Positions 17,953-26,386 of a stretch of DNA of 64,000 nt are shown in pieces. The notes beneath the pieces were generated by a model. That model ran no database searches. It saw only the letters and a program-made list of their open reading frames with translations, and was not told the origin of the DNA. Origin of the DNA: GH45 sp046704385 (GTDB taxonomy: Bacteria > Bacteroidota > Bacteroidia > Bacteroidales > SZUA-534); assembly GCA_046704385.1 (NCBI GenBank), contig JBJKSB010000022.1:15682-79681 (forward strand). Direction: 5' to 3'. The position numbers and the translations under genes were made by a program. Each line of letters opens with the position of its first letter. Position 1 is the stretch's first letter.

Positions 17953-18250
17953 TGGATTTCGTCGCATGAAAATTCAGTTTTTTATTGTAATTATGTACTT
18001 GCGACGATTCCATTTTCGGAAAACTTAACCCGGGGTGGCTTAAATCACAATAAATCGTGATTCATTTACCCCAGGCTATTCAAGTTTGAGCCATTCAGGC
18101 TCAGTACTGAGAAGGCTGAAGGCCTTTAATTCGAATAGCCAGGGGTGAATGGAGTGAAGCGGAATGTAACCCCTGGTTTAGTGTCAAGTAATATTAAGCG
18201 GTGCAAGCATTGCAAAAAAACTGAGGAGAACACTTTCATGCACCGCAATG
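17953..18250 (+). repeat. Composite three-hairpin intergenic element, copy A
   Basis: Lies in the 707-bp gap 17793-18499. Hairpin 1: TCGTCGCA (17959-17966) pairs with TGCGACGA (18000-18007). Hairpin 2: AACCCGGGGT (18027-18036) with ACCCCAGG (18068-18075); the latter also pairs, as part of ACCCCAGGCTATTC, with GAATAGCCAGGGGT near 18133-18146. Hairpin 3: GCGGTGCA (18198-18205) with TGCACCGC (18239-18246). The same order of hairpins and conserved linkers recur at 20023-20211. I see nothing recognisable in 17793-17952, and only the short repeat at 18318 beyond it. Confidence 0.75.
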
Positions 18251-18317
18251 CAGAGGCAATAAAGTGTCGGTAATTCTTTGAATAAAATCCGAACCCGACT
18301 ACAATTTCCTTTGAGGA

Positions 18318-18345
18318 GCCTCCCGAAACAAATTCGGGACAGGTC
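18318..18345. repeat. Short interspersed repeat (CCTCCCGAAACAA core), second copy
   Basis: GCCTCCCGAAACAA plus TTCGGGACAGGTC, almost identical to 6755-6782. It lies just beyond the three-hairpin element A. Confidence 0.6.
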
Positions 18346-18499
18346 ATACCGATAAGGAACGAACATTGGGAAGGTTAGGAGGGTGAATAAATAAGATTGA
18401 TATACCTGACGTATCTACAAATAAGAGTATGTTGCTCTCTATTAACATTTTAAAAAGAATTTATTAAAAAAAATAAAGCCAGAATAATAACCTAAAAGC

Positions 18500-19963
18500 A
18501 TGAATAAATTTATTTTAATAAGTCTTTTTATCATTTTTACTCACCTTTGTACTTCTGTATTATTTGCTCAAAAACCTGTGATAACCAGTGTCACTGTTCA
18601 GGCTGACGGAGCAGTTAAAATTGAATGGTTACCCAAAACCGGTGTAGCCGGATATGTGGTATATCGTTCACCTTTAAACGATAATGAAATCTATTTCAAT
18701 CCAATAGATACAGTAATGGGTGAAAATCAATACGAATACATTGATAATTCAGTAGATGCCAGACTATTAAGCATCGGTTACGAAATTAAATACCTCGACA
18801 GCACATTAGTTTCACTGGCGCATTTTACCATTTTTCTCGATAAAATAGTTTACGATTCCTGCTCCATGACCAACACTATTACCTGGACCAAATATACTGG
18901 TACAGAAATTTCATATTATAATGTATATGTTAACGACACAGATATTACCACCAGCGATCTGGAACCGGATATTGATACGCTTTTCAGACACAAAGTTCAA
19001 CAGGGTAAAAATTTAACTTACGAGGTTCGGGCATTTGGTCCCAGTCCTTTTGTGGCAGGACAAACCATATTGATTTCCACCTCAAACCAGGCCTCAGTCT
19101 ATACCTCTCCTATTAAAAAACCTGACCCCAACGAACTCTATTTCAGTAACATTGAAAATAATAGGGATTCAGTGGGTTTCACTGTACATATTGATAACAC
19201 TGCTGATCTGCTCGGTCATTCATTAATGGTCAGTTCCAATGAAAATTCAGGTTATAGCGAGGTTTCGTACCAAACCATGGACGGGTCATCAGAATTACAA
19301 TTTGGTCAAACCGGCAAAACACAACCTCTTTATTATAAAGTAAATGCTGTCGGGGTTTGTGGCGATACCGTACTTTCTTCACCCGTGGTTCAACCCATTG
19401 TACTAAACCCGGTTTCCGATGAAATCCAGGTTACCTTAAACTGGAATAAAAGTTTTATTCAGGCAACTGAAAACTATTCCCTAACCGTACAAGTTGACGG
19501 AGGAAAGATACAGCAATTAACAGCACCAAATCAATCTCCGGCAACTTTTGTCTTTTCTGATTTAGGTACCGAAATCTCAGAAGTATTTTGCTTTTCACTA
19601 ACAGCCACCGACGTAAACAACAATACCAGTATTTCGGATGAAATTTGTGTTTCGCGAACAGCAAAAATTGATATGCCAAATGCCTTTAACCCGAATAGTA
19701 TCTATGAAGAGAATAAATATTTCGGCCCTTTCAACAGCTATATTAAAAATGCCAATATTAAGGAATTCAAAATAATTATTTATGACAAATACGGTGGCGT
19801 TATATATACTTCGGACAAGCCGGAAAATCTTTGGACAGGTGCGAGTAGCAGAACTAGTTTAAAATTTGTTCCTGAGGGAGCTTATATTTATTACCTGTGG
19901 TTTAAAACCGAACAAAACAAAACATATGAAAAATCCGGAGCCATAAACGTGGTTTATCCTTAA
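18500..19963 (+). CDS. Secreted surface protein with type B (gliding-motility type) T9SS C-terminal domain
   Basis: 487 aa. The signal peptide ends near VLFAQ (about residue 24). Several beta-sandwich/fibronectin-III-like segments follow (VTVQADGAVKIEWLPKTGVA; TNTITWTKYTGTEISYYNVY). The last ~90 residues match the gliding-motility C-terminal domain: MPNAFNPNSIYEENKYF, then FKIIIYDKYGGVIYTSDKPE, LWTG and GAYIYYLW. Type B domains direct export through the type IX system. No enzymatic domain is seen, so an adhesin or surface structural role is likely. The gene is isolated between two copies of the three-hairpin element. Confidence 0.8.
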   Translation: MNKFILISLFIIFTHLCTSVLFAQKPVITSVTVQADGAVKIEWLPKTGVAGYVVYRSPLNDNEIYFNPIDTVMGENQYEYIDNSVDARLLSIGYEIKYLDSTLVSLAHFTIFLDKIVYDSCSMTNTITWTKYTGTEISYYNVYVNDTDITTSDLEPDIDTLFRHKVQQGKNLTYEVRAFGPSPFVAGQTILISTSNQASVYTSPIKKPDPNELYFSNIENNRDSVGFTVHIDNTADLLGHSLMVSSNENSGYSEVSYQTMDGSSELQFGQTGKTQPLYYKVNAVGVCGDTVLSSPVVQPIVLNPVSDEIQVTLNWNKSFIQATENYSLTVQVDGGKIQQLTAPNQSPATFVFSDLGTEISEVFCFSLTATDVNNNTSISDEICVSRTAKIDMPNAFNPNSIYEENKYFGPFNSYIKNANIKEFKIIIYDKYGGVIYTSDKPENLWTGASSRTSLKFVPEGAYIYYLWFKTEQNKTYEKSGAINVVYP

Positions 19964-20022
19964 TTAGCAGAATAATTCCAGAATTATAAAGAAAATAGAT
20001 AGCTTCCACCATGAATATGCAG

Positions 20023-20211
20023 TTAATTTCGTCACATGAAAAATTAGTTTTTCATTGTAACTGATTGCTTGCGACGATTTTATTTTTAAGGACATTAACC
20101 CGGGGTTGCATTCCGTTTCACTACATTTACCCCGGGTTATGTGTTCCTTTTAAAATGCGGTGCAAGCAACAAATTAAATTTGGAACTGGATAGTTGCATG
20201 CACCGCAATAT
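20023..20211 (+). repeat. Composite three-hairpin intergenic element, copy B
   Basis: Lies in the 383-bp gap 19964-20346. Hairpin 1: TCGTCACA (20029-20036) with TGCGACGA (20070-20077). Hairpin 2: TAACCCGGGG (20096-20105) with CCCCGGGTTA (20130-20139), perfect. Hairpin 3: TGCGGTGCA (20156-20164) with TGCACCGCA (20199-20207), perfect. It matches copy A in order, orientation and several linkers (CATGAAAA, TTTTTATTGTAA or TTTTTCATTGTAA). Nothing else is recognisable in this gap. Confidence 0.78.
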
Positions 20212-20346
20212 ATTGGTTTAAAGTGTTGATATTAAACAAACACATTTTTTTAAGCTTCATTTATTTAAAGTGACTAAAAACATTACCTTTGAAAATGTCA
20301 CAACAAACGAAAAAACAGGGTTCATACTCTTGCGTAACAGAAAGCT

Positions 20347-22551
20347 ATGAAAGCATTTACAGCAAAGGAAAAGAAGGAAATTATAAAAGAATTTAACAGC
20401 CTGCTAAAAATTGCGAATGTTGAAAACAAAAGCGAACAGCACGAATTAATAAGCAGAGCTTTTAAAATTGCTTACGAAGCACATGCCAACATGCGTCGCA
20501 AGTCAGGCGAACCCTATATTTACCATCCCATAGCTGTAGCAAAAATTGTGGTTAACGAAATCGGGCTTGGAACAAAATCTATTGTTGCATCGCTATTACA
20601 CGATGTTGTTGAGGACACCGATATTACTATTGAAGATATTCATCGCCAGTTTGGAGATAAAATAGCCAATATTGTTGCCGGATTAACCAAAATATCAGGA
20701 GTTTTTAATAACCGGTCGGACCTTCAGGCCGAAAACTTCAGAAAAATTTTGATGACCATGACCGATGATTTAAGGGTAATCATAATAAAGCTGGCCGATC
20801 GCCTGCATAATATGCGTACCCTTGATTCGATGCCTCCCAACAAACAAATGAAAATTGCTGGAGAAACCCTTTTTATCTATGCTCCGCTGGCGCATCGGAT
20901 GGGACTTTATGCTGTTAAATCGGAGCTGGAGGATTTATGCCTTAAATACCTCCACCCAAACGATTATCAAAAAATTGAAAGCCTGATTAAAGAAACCGAA
21001 AAAAAACGGTTGACCTATATTAACCGCTTTGCACTTCCGATTACCAGCAGGTTGACCGATGAAGGTTTTGAATTCGAGATAAACGGCAGACCCAAAAGTA
21101 TCTATTCCATCTGGAATAAAATGGAAACCAAAAAAATTACTTTCGAGGAAATTTTCGATCTTTTTGCTATCCGAATCATCTTTAATCCCAAAAAGGATGT
21201 CCCGGAAAAAACCCAGTGCTGGAACATTTATTCCATAATTACGGATATGTATATTCCCCGATCCGACAGGATCAGAGACTGGGTAAGTCAGCCTAAAACC
21301 AATGGTTACGAAGCTTTACATGCAACAGTTATGGGTCCGGGTGGTAAGTGGGTTGAGGTACAAATCCGTTCGAGTCGGATGAACGAAATTGCAGAACGCG
21401 GATATGCTGCACACTGGAAATATAAAGGATTATCACAGCAGGAAAGTGAACTCGACCGATGGATAAAAGAAATAAGGGAAATGCTGGAAGACCCCAAATC
21501 GGATGCCTTTGAATTTCTGGACGAGTTTAAAATGAACCTGTTTACATCCGAAATAATGGTTTTTACTCCTAAAGGCGATATTGTAACCCTGCCCGCTGAG
21601 GCAACAGCACTCGATTTTGCTTTTTATATCCACTCCGAAGTTGGTTTTCATTCTGTTGGTGCCAAGGTAAATCATAAACTGGTGCCATTAAATCATAAAC
21701 TGGAAGGGGGCGATCAAATTGAAATTATAACATCCGATAAGCAACTACCCGATATTAGCTGGCTAAATTTTGTTACTACGGTTAAAGCCAAAACCAAACT
21801 AAAAAATGTATCGCGCGAACAACGAAAAAAAATTGCCGCCGAGGGGAAAATTCATCTCGAATACTTGTTGATGGAACTCAATATTCAACCCAACTCAAAC
21901 ATTTTCCGCAAACTTTATAACTATTTCAATACACGCAACAAAGAGGAACTTTATTTTAAAATAGGAGATGTTAAACTTGACCGCGAAACCTTGCAGAAAA
22001 TTCTGAAAAAACGATCGCTAAATAAATATGTAAAATTCTGGGGTATCGAAAAACAAGATACCACTGATGCTGTTAAAAAATTCGATAAATCAAAACCCCT
22101 GGTTGTTGACGATAATACCCGAAATTATATTATAGCTCCTTGCTGCAACCCTATTCCCGGTGACGATGTAATCGGATACAAAGCCTCTGACGACGAAGTA
22201 ATAATCCATTCAAGTTCCTGCCCCACTGCCATTAAATTAAATTCAAGCGAAAGCCAGCATGTGGCCAAAGTGGAGTGGACAAGCCAAAAACTATTGGCCT
22301 TTTTAGGGAGAATATCGGTAAAAGGAATTGATAATATTGGCATAGTAAGCGACGTAACTACCGTAATTTCGAAAGAACTCAACGCAAACATGCGCTCCAT
22401 TAACTTTGAATCGCACGATGGCATTTTTGAAGGAGCCATTGATGTTTACGTTCATAACACCAACGACCTGAATAACCTTATTATGAATATCGGTAAAATT
22501 AAGGGGATTTCACAGGTTTCACGCGAGGAAATAAAAGAAGAAACCGAATAA
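20347..22551 (+). CDS. Bifunctional (p)ppGpp synthetase/hydrolase, RelA/SpoT family
   Basis: 734 aa, full length for a Rel/SpoT stringent-response enzyme that makes and degrades (p)ppGpp. The HD hydrolase domain is intact: H60 in GEPYIYHP and HDVVED at 85-90. The synthetase domain follows, with GYEALHATV at about 320-328. A TGS domain (about 402-465: VFTPKGDIVTLPAEATALDF) and a C-terminal ACT domain (about 660-734) provide regulation. A Cys-rich APCCNPIPGDD stretch is the usual conserved-cysteine region. Intact HD and synthetase motifs suggest both activities. The Fur-family gene follows 130 bp downstream. Confidence 0.95.
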   Translation: MKAFTAKEKKEIIKEFNSLLKIANVENKSEQHELISRAFKIAYEAHANMRRKSGEPYIYHPIAVAKIVVNEIGLGTKSIVASLLHDVVEDTDITIEDIHRQFGDKIANIVAGLTKISGVFNNRSDLQAENFRKILMTMTDDLRVIIIKLADRLHNMRTLDSMPPNKQMKIAGETLFIYAPLAHRMGLYAVKSELEDLCLKYLHPNDYQKIESLIKETEKKRLTYINRFALPITSRLTDEGFEFEINGRPKSIYSIWNKMETKKITFEEIFDLFAIRIIFNPKKDVPEKTQCWNIYSIITDMYIPRSDRIRDWVSQPKTNGYEALHATVMGPGGKWVEVQIRSSRMNEIAERGYAAHWKYKGLSQQESELDRWIKEIREMLEDPKSDAFEFLDEFKMNLFTSEIMVFTPKGDIVTLPAEATALDFAFYIHSEVGFHSVGAKVNHKLVPLNHKLEGGDQIEIITSDKQLPDISWLNFVTTVKAKTKLKNVSREQRKKIAAEGKIHLEYLLMELNIQPNSNIFRKLYNYFNTRNKEELYFKIGDVKLDRETLQKILKKRSLNKYVKFWGIEKQDTTDAVKKFDKSKPLVVDDNTRNYIIAPCCNPIPGDDVIGYKASDDEVIIHSSSCPTAIKLNSSESQHVAKVEWTSQKLLAFLGRISVKGIDNIGIVSDVTTVISKELNANMRSINFESHDGIFEGAIDVYVHNTNDLNNLIMNIGKIKGISQVSREEIKEETE

Positions 22552-22574
22552 AGAAAATTTTTAAAGTTAAGGAA

Positions 22575-22595
22575 CCTCGAAGCAAACCTTCGAGG
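22575..22595 (+). terminator. Hairpin after the rel/spoT gene
   Basis: Perfect 8-bp stem CCTCGAAG / CTTCGAGG with loop CAAAC, 24 bp after the stop codon. No uninterrupted U-run follows, so it is only a candidate terminator or mRNA-stabilising hairpin. Confidence 0.4.
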
Positions 22596-22632
22596 AATTG
22601 TTATGATTAAATTATTTTGAAACAATCTAAAT

Positions 22633-22656
22633 AAATAAAAATAATTTTTATTTTTG
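22633..22656 (+). promoter_or_regulatory. Possible operator and -7 element of the Fur-family gene
   Basis: AAATAAAAAT and ATTTTTATTT (22633-22642 and 22644-22653) form a perfect 10-bp inverted repeat with a 1-bp spacer. It overlaps TATTTTTG (22649-22656), a match to the Bacteroidota -7 consensus TAnnTTTG, 25 bp before the ATG. Fur/PerR proteins often autoregulate through A/T-rich dyads. No good -33 element is seen and the region is A/T only, so this is tentative. Confidence 0.35.
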
Positions 22657-22681
22657 AAGGTTTATTTTTAGTAATACATTT

Positions 22682-23167
22682 ATGAATGCTAAAAAAGCGC
22701 AACCGGAAATAATTGATCCCATTGCTGAAAAAGTAAAAAGCATTTTTACACGATATCTTAGCAAAAATGGTCACCGAAAAACTCCTGAGCGGTTTGCTAT
22801 TCTTGATGAAATATACTGCCAGAAGGGGCATTTTGATATTGAAACCCTGTACATTTACATGAAGAATAAAAATTACAGGGTAAGCCGGGCCACGCTTTAT
22901 AACACCATTGATATATTACTGGAATGCAACCTGGTTATAAAACACCAATTTGGGAAAAATATAGCCCAGTTTGAAAAGGCTTATAACTGTGCACCGCACG
23001 ACCATCTTATTTGCACCAATTGTGGTTCAGTTACCGAATTTTGCGATGCCCGGGTTGACGATATTGAAGAGCGTGCAGCAAAGCAACATGGATTTGAACT
23101 ATCGTATCACGCTTTGTATTGTTACGGTATCTGTAAAAACTGCCAAAAAATTCTGTCCAAAGAATAA
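22682..23167 (+). CDS. Fur family transcriptional regulator
   Basis: 161 aa. An N-terminal winged helix includes GHRKTPERFAILDEIY and the recognition helix RVSRATLYNTIDILLECNLV. Two CxxC zinc pairs are present (LICTNCG and CKNCQ), with His-rich metal-site residues such as HDH around residue 103. The family senses Fe, Zn, Mn or peroxide; which applies here cannot be decided. A stem with a U-run follows at 23201, so it is probably a single-gene transcript. Confidence 0.92.
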   Translation: MNAKKAQPEIIDPIAEKVKSIFTRYLSKNGHRKTPERFAILDEIYCQKGHFDIETLYIYMKNKNYRVSRATLYNTIDILLECNLVIKHQFGKNIAQFEKAYNCAPHDHLICTNCGSVTEFCDARVDDIEERAAKQHGFELSYHALYCYGICKNCQKILSKE

Positions 23168-23200
23168 ATCAGGCTTAATCGATCCAATTTATTATAAATC

Positions 23201-23228
23201 AATCAATTAACATATTGATTTTTTTTTT
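23201..23228 (+). terminator. Intrinsic terminator after the Fur-family gene
   Basis: AATCAAT (23201-23207), loop TAACAT, ATTGATT (23214-23220) and a continuing run of T's to 23228. The stem is A/T-only and therefore weak, but the long U-run and position 34 bp after the stop support termination. Confidence 0.5.
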
Positions 23229-23348
23229 CATAACTAATTGTGGCTTATCAAGGTCAATGCAAAAAATATTAGTAAATTCGGGGCTGGAATTTTTCCACCA
23301 TTAATTTATTAATAATCAGGTATAAACCTGTAAAAACTATGTGAAATA

Positions 23349-24614
23349 ATGAAGGTTGATGTACTGTTAGGGCTTCAATGGGGTGACGAAGGAAAAGGAA
23401 AAATTGTTGATGTACTAACTCCCGAATATAATGTGATTACCCGATTTCAGGGCGGAGCCAATGCCGGCCACAGTCTTGAATTCAATAATACCAAACATGT
23501 GTTGCATTTAATCCCTTCCGGGATTTTTCATGATGGTGCCATTAATATAATTGGTAATGGTGTGGTTTTGGATCCTGCCATTTTCAAAATTGAAGTTGAA
23601 AAGCTTAAACAAATTAATATTAATGTTAAGGAACGGTTACACATTGCAAAAAAGGCCAGTTTGATTGTCCCTACCCATAAAATACTGGATGGTGCCATGG
23701 AAGAAGCCAAAGGCGACAGCAAAATCGGATCGACCTTAAAAGGAATTGGACCAGCTTATACGGATAAAATTGGGCGTCAGGCATTGAAAGTTGGTGATAT
23801 TCTACTTCCTGATTTTATGGACCGGTATAACCACTTAAAACAACAACACCTGAAAACCCTGACCCTGTATGATTTTGATTACAGCCTTGATGAAATGGAA
23901 AAAGCATGGTTTGAAGGTATTGAACTTATTAAAACCTTTAAACTGGTTGAGTGCGAACATGAAATTAATAGTTATATAAATCAGAACCAGACTAAAATTC
24001 TTGCTGAAGGTGCCCAGGGATCGTTGCTGGACATTGATTACGGATCGTACCCGTTTGTAACCTCTTCAAATACCGTTTGTGCAGGTGCCTGTACCGGTAT
24101 GGGAATTGCACCTTCAAAAATAGGTGAAGTTAAAGGTATTTTTAAAGCTTATTGTACACGCGTGGGTTCAGGCCCGTTCCCAACGGAACTTTTTGATGAA
24201 ACCGGACAAAAACTTCGCGACGTAGGTCACGAGTATGGAAGCACAACCGGAAGACCACGACGTTGTGGCTGGCTTGATTTGGTTGCTTTAAAATACAGTA
24301 TCATGATAAACGGGGTAACCGAACTTATCATGACCAAAGCAGATGTGCTGGATAGTTTTGAAACTATAAAAGTTGCTGTTGCCTATAAAGTAAATGGTAT
24401 TGAACAGGATTATTTCCCTTACAATATTGAACAGGGAATTGAACCCGTTTACCTCGAATTTAAAGGCTGGAAATGCGACATTACCTGTAAAAATTCAGAA
24501 GCCGACCTCCCCACAGAACTAATGGATTATGTAAAATTCATAGAAAATGAGACAGGTGTGCCGGTAAAAATAGTATCGGTTGGCCCCGACAGGGATGCTA
24601 CTATTATGAGATAG
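23349..24614 (+). CDS. purA: Adenylosuccinate synthase
   Basis: Catalyses IMP + aspartate + GTP to adenylosuccinate, the first committed step to AMP. 421 aa, the usual bacterial length. GLQWGDEGKGKIVD near residues 8-21 is the P-loop-like GTP site. Other family motifs are GGANAGH, GIGPAYTDK and GSTTGRPRRCGWLD. It is cytoplasmic and monocistronic-looking, preceded by a terminator and followed by an interspersed repeat. Confidence 0.97.
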   Translation: MKVDVLLGLQWGDEGKGKIVDVLTPEYNVITRFQGGANAGHSLEFNNTKHVLHLIPSGIFHDGAINIIGNGVVLDPAIFKIEVEKLKQININVKERLHIAKKASLIVPTHKILDGAMEEAKGDSKIGSTLKGIGPAYTDKIGRQALKVGDILLPDFMDRYNHLKQQHLKTLTLYDFDYSLDEMEKAWFEGIELIKTFKLVECEHEINSYINQNQTKILAEGAQGSLLDIDYGSYPFVTSSNTVCAGACTGMGIAPSKIGEVKGIFKAYCTRVGSGPFPTELFDETGQKLRDVGHEYGSTTGRPRRCGWLDLVALKYSIMINGVTELIMTKADVLDSFETIKVAVAYKVNGIEQDYFPYNIEQGIEPVYLEFKGWKCDITCKNSEADLPTELMDYVKFIENETGVPVKIVSVGPDRDATIMR

Positions 24615-24660
24615 AAGATATTTTAAGATAAAAAAGGGTTTACAAAAAGGATCGGAATCA

Positions 24661-24759
24661 GTCATTGCGAACGAAGTGAAGCAATCTTTATTATTTAATA
24701 ATTAAAAGATTGCTTTTCCGAAATAATCGGAACAGGCTGTCGTACCTCCTCGCAATGAC
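24661..24759. repeat. Dispersed inverted-repeat element (GTCATTGCGA...TCGCAATGAC)
   Basis: The ends GTCATTGCGA (24661-24670) and TCGCAATGAC (24750-24759) are perfect inverted complements. Internally GCAATCTTT and AAAGATTGC pair again. A CCGAAATAATCGGAACAGG insert resembles the short repeats at 6755 and 18318. Elements with these ends are dispersed in many bacterial genomes as long hairpins. It lies between convergent purA and the SecD-like gene. Confidence 0.7.
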
Positions 24760-24800
24760 AAGCTAATTTTCTTTTTGTACACCCTTGTTTTAAACATTCC

Positions 24801-25379
24801 TTATTTTGAGGAGTTCAGAGCATTTGCCAGGGCTTCAGCTTCTTTTTCATTACTTATACCGTTAATCAACGCTGCCCCATTATCAATTTTACCATTTACC
24901 ATGGGTAACGAATATACCTGATTATCAATGATAAAAGCAATGTTTCGCCCACGATTGAACTCAATAAATTCGGCCCATTTTTTAGCCCCGGCCATAGTAA
25001 AATGTATTTCGACCGTTTTAGCTCTGTTTTTTGCTTTGAGAATATCAGTGTTGTTAATGGCAGCTACGGGATTTAATGCAGCAATAGCTTTATAATTGCC
25101 ATCAGGATCAACAGTCTGAGCCGTTTCACAAAGCATAACCAAATCATTTTGCTGTTTTAATGAATCGTCTTTGGGCAGGTACCCCACAATACATCCCATA
25201 GTATCTTTTTCAAATAACATTGAAGTATCGGTTATCCCTGATATAAATCCTTCCGGAAGTTCAGTCAGCCTTTGTGTGGCATAAATTCCAAATTTAACAG
25301 GTTTTACCTGGCTTTTTTCTGTATGATGGCACGATGCCAGTAACAAAATTGCAATAATTAGAAAATTATAAGTTTTCAT
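24801..25379 (-). CDS. Lipoprotein with a stand-alone SecD P1-head-like domain
   Basis: 192 aa. The N-terminus MKTYNFLIIAILLLASCHHT has a lipobox (LLASC), so it should be a lipoprotein. The C-terminal ~110 residues resemble the P1 head subdomain of SecD/SecDF: ILKAKNRAKTVEIHFTMAGA, FIEFNRGRNIAFIIDNQVYS, then ALINGISNEKEAEALANAL. It has no membrane helices of its own, so it is not a translocase subunit. Its ATG overlaps the stop of the winged-helix gene (ATGA), so it is translationally coupled and third in the cassette. Function is unknown. Confidence 0.72.
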   Translation of the reverse strand: MKTYNFLIIAILLLASCHHTEKSQVKPVKFGIYATQRLTELPEGFISGITDTSMLFEKDTMGCIVGYLPKDDSLKQQNDLVMLCETAQTVDPDGNYKAIAALNPVAAINNTDILKAKNRAKTVEIHFTMAGAKKWAEFIEFNRGRNIAFIIDNQVYSLPMVNGKIDNGAALINGISNEKEAEALANALNSSK

Positions 25380-25705
25380 TTGCTTTGTTTTTTATTTTTC
25401 TTCTGTTTTTTCTTATTCTTAAACTCTTTGAAATATCCTGAAATCGATTCAACATATTCACCGTAAACTTTGACACCTAAATCAGTAATCCTGCAAGTAG
25501 TTAAAGGATAATTCCCTTTAAAGGATTTATTGATTTCAATATAACCAGCCTCCTTCAATTTATTTAACTGAAAACTCATATTCCCTTTGGTTGTATTGAT
25601 ATTCTCAAGCAAATAACTGAATTCCGCCGATTTAACCCCAATGAGCACCGACATTATTGAAAGGCGCACCTGGGAATGTAACAAAGGATCAAGATCGTTA
25701 AACAT
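25376..25705 (-). CDS. Winged-helix transcriptional regulator (HTH_34/ArsR-like)
   Basis: 109 aa from the ATG at 25705 (MFNDLDPLLHS), one base after the upstream stop; a longer in-frame start would overlap the membrane-protein gene. One winged-helix domain: LHSQVRLSIMSVLIG, SYLLENINTTKGNMSFQLNK and AGYIEINKSF. A Lys-rich tail ends the protein. Its natural target is the 38-bp palindrome in the promoter of its own operon (26345-26382). It lies between the membrane protein and the SecD-like lipoprotein. Confidence 0.85.
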   Translation of the reverse strand: MFNDLDPLLHSQVRLSIMSVLIGVKSAEFSYLLENINTTKGNMSFQLNKLKEAGYIEINKSFKGNYPLTTCRITDLGVKVYGEYVESISGYFKEFKNKKKQKKNKKQSK

Positions 25706-25706
25706 G

Positions 25707-26318
25707 TTATGAATTCCTTTTAAAATATAAGATGTGTCCGGGTACAACCAGGGCAACAAACCAGGCAATAGCATCAATCAGCATCTGGTCGCGCAAAGCC
25801 AGATACGAACACAGATAAGCCAACAACAAATAAATTACTGCCCCTATCACAATTATTCTGAACTGAAGGATAATGCCCGTAGCAGAAAGAGCTAATGCAA
25901 TCAACACCATAAACAGTGGATGCTGAAGTGTAAAATTAACCTCATGGGTTACATTTGCCAGAATCAGGTTTACCGTTACCATGCAAACAAATAACGATAT
26001 CCAGATATAACGCAACGATATACCTACATAGGTTCTTACCTTTTTGTTTTGCTTAAGTGTATAATAAACTGTATAGGCCAAAGCCAGTAATGGTAACAAA
26101 ACTCCAAGCAGATTAATAAATGCATGAACATTTCTTGGCAAAAAAAGAATCTCTTTAAGATAAGAGCTGAAGTAATTGATAAACATGGCATAACCCCAGA
26201 CCATAAACAGGATTCCGTCACTTTTTAGTTTTCGCTGCGAAACCTGGATCATGTCCCTGATCACCTGCAAAGACTGTTCTTCTGTGAACATTTCTTCTTG
26301 ATTATTAACTGTTTCCAT
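25707..26318 (-). CDS. Multi-pass membrane protein of unknown function
   Basis: 203 aa. A soluble N-terminus (about 45 residues, EEMFTEEQSLQVIRDMIQ) is followed by about five hydrophobic segments: ILFMVWGYAMFINYFSSYL, INLLGVLLPLLALAYTVYY, YIWISLFVCMVTVNLILAN, LFMVLIALALSATGIILQF and AVIYLLLAYLCSYLAL, with a further one near the C-terminus. It is the first gene of the palindrome-controlled cassette. Such membrane proteins are often encoded next to small winged-helix regulators in Bacteroidota; no function is assigned. Confidence 0.75.
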   Translation of the reverse strand: METVNNQEEMFTEEQSLQVIRDMIQVSQRKLKSDGILFMVWGYAMFINYFSSYLKEILFLPRNVHAFINLLGVLLPLLALAYTVYYTLKQNKKVRTYVGISLRYIWISLFVCMVTVNLILANVTHEVNFTLQHPLFMVLIALALSATGIILQFRIIVIGAVIYLLLAYLCSYLALRDQMLIDAIAWFVALVVPGHILYFKRNS

Positions 26319-26344
26319 AGAATATTATTTTGCAAATAAAACTA

Positions 26345-26386
26345 GTTTGTATTACAAACTTAATTAAGTTTGTAATACAAACCAAA
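26345..26386 (-). promoter_or_regulatory. Promoter buried in a perfect 38-bp palindrome
   Basis: 26345-26382 is a perfect palindrome of two 15-bp dyads (GTTTGTATTACAAAC and GTTTGTAATACAAAC) joined by TTAATTAA. On the minus strand TTTG (26383-26386), a 20-bp spacer and TAAGTTTG (26355-26362) match the Bacteroidota promoter form TTTG-N19-21-TAnnTTTG. The palindrome covers the whole spacer and the -7 box, 26 bp before the ATG at 26318. A repressor bound here would block RNA polymerase; the winged-helix protein at 25376-25705 is the obvious candidate. Confidence 0.8.

Noticed and set aside
17953..20211. Possible CRISPR or tandem array from the repeated hairpins
   Set aside because: Only two long copies separated by a gene, no regular spacers, no cas genes.
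24801..25379. A truncated secD gene
   Set aside because: It has its own lipobox, start and stop, and is translationally coupled to a regulator; no remnant of SecD membrane helices nearby.
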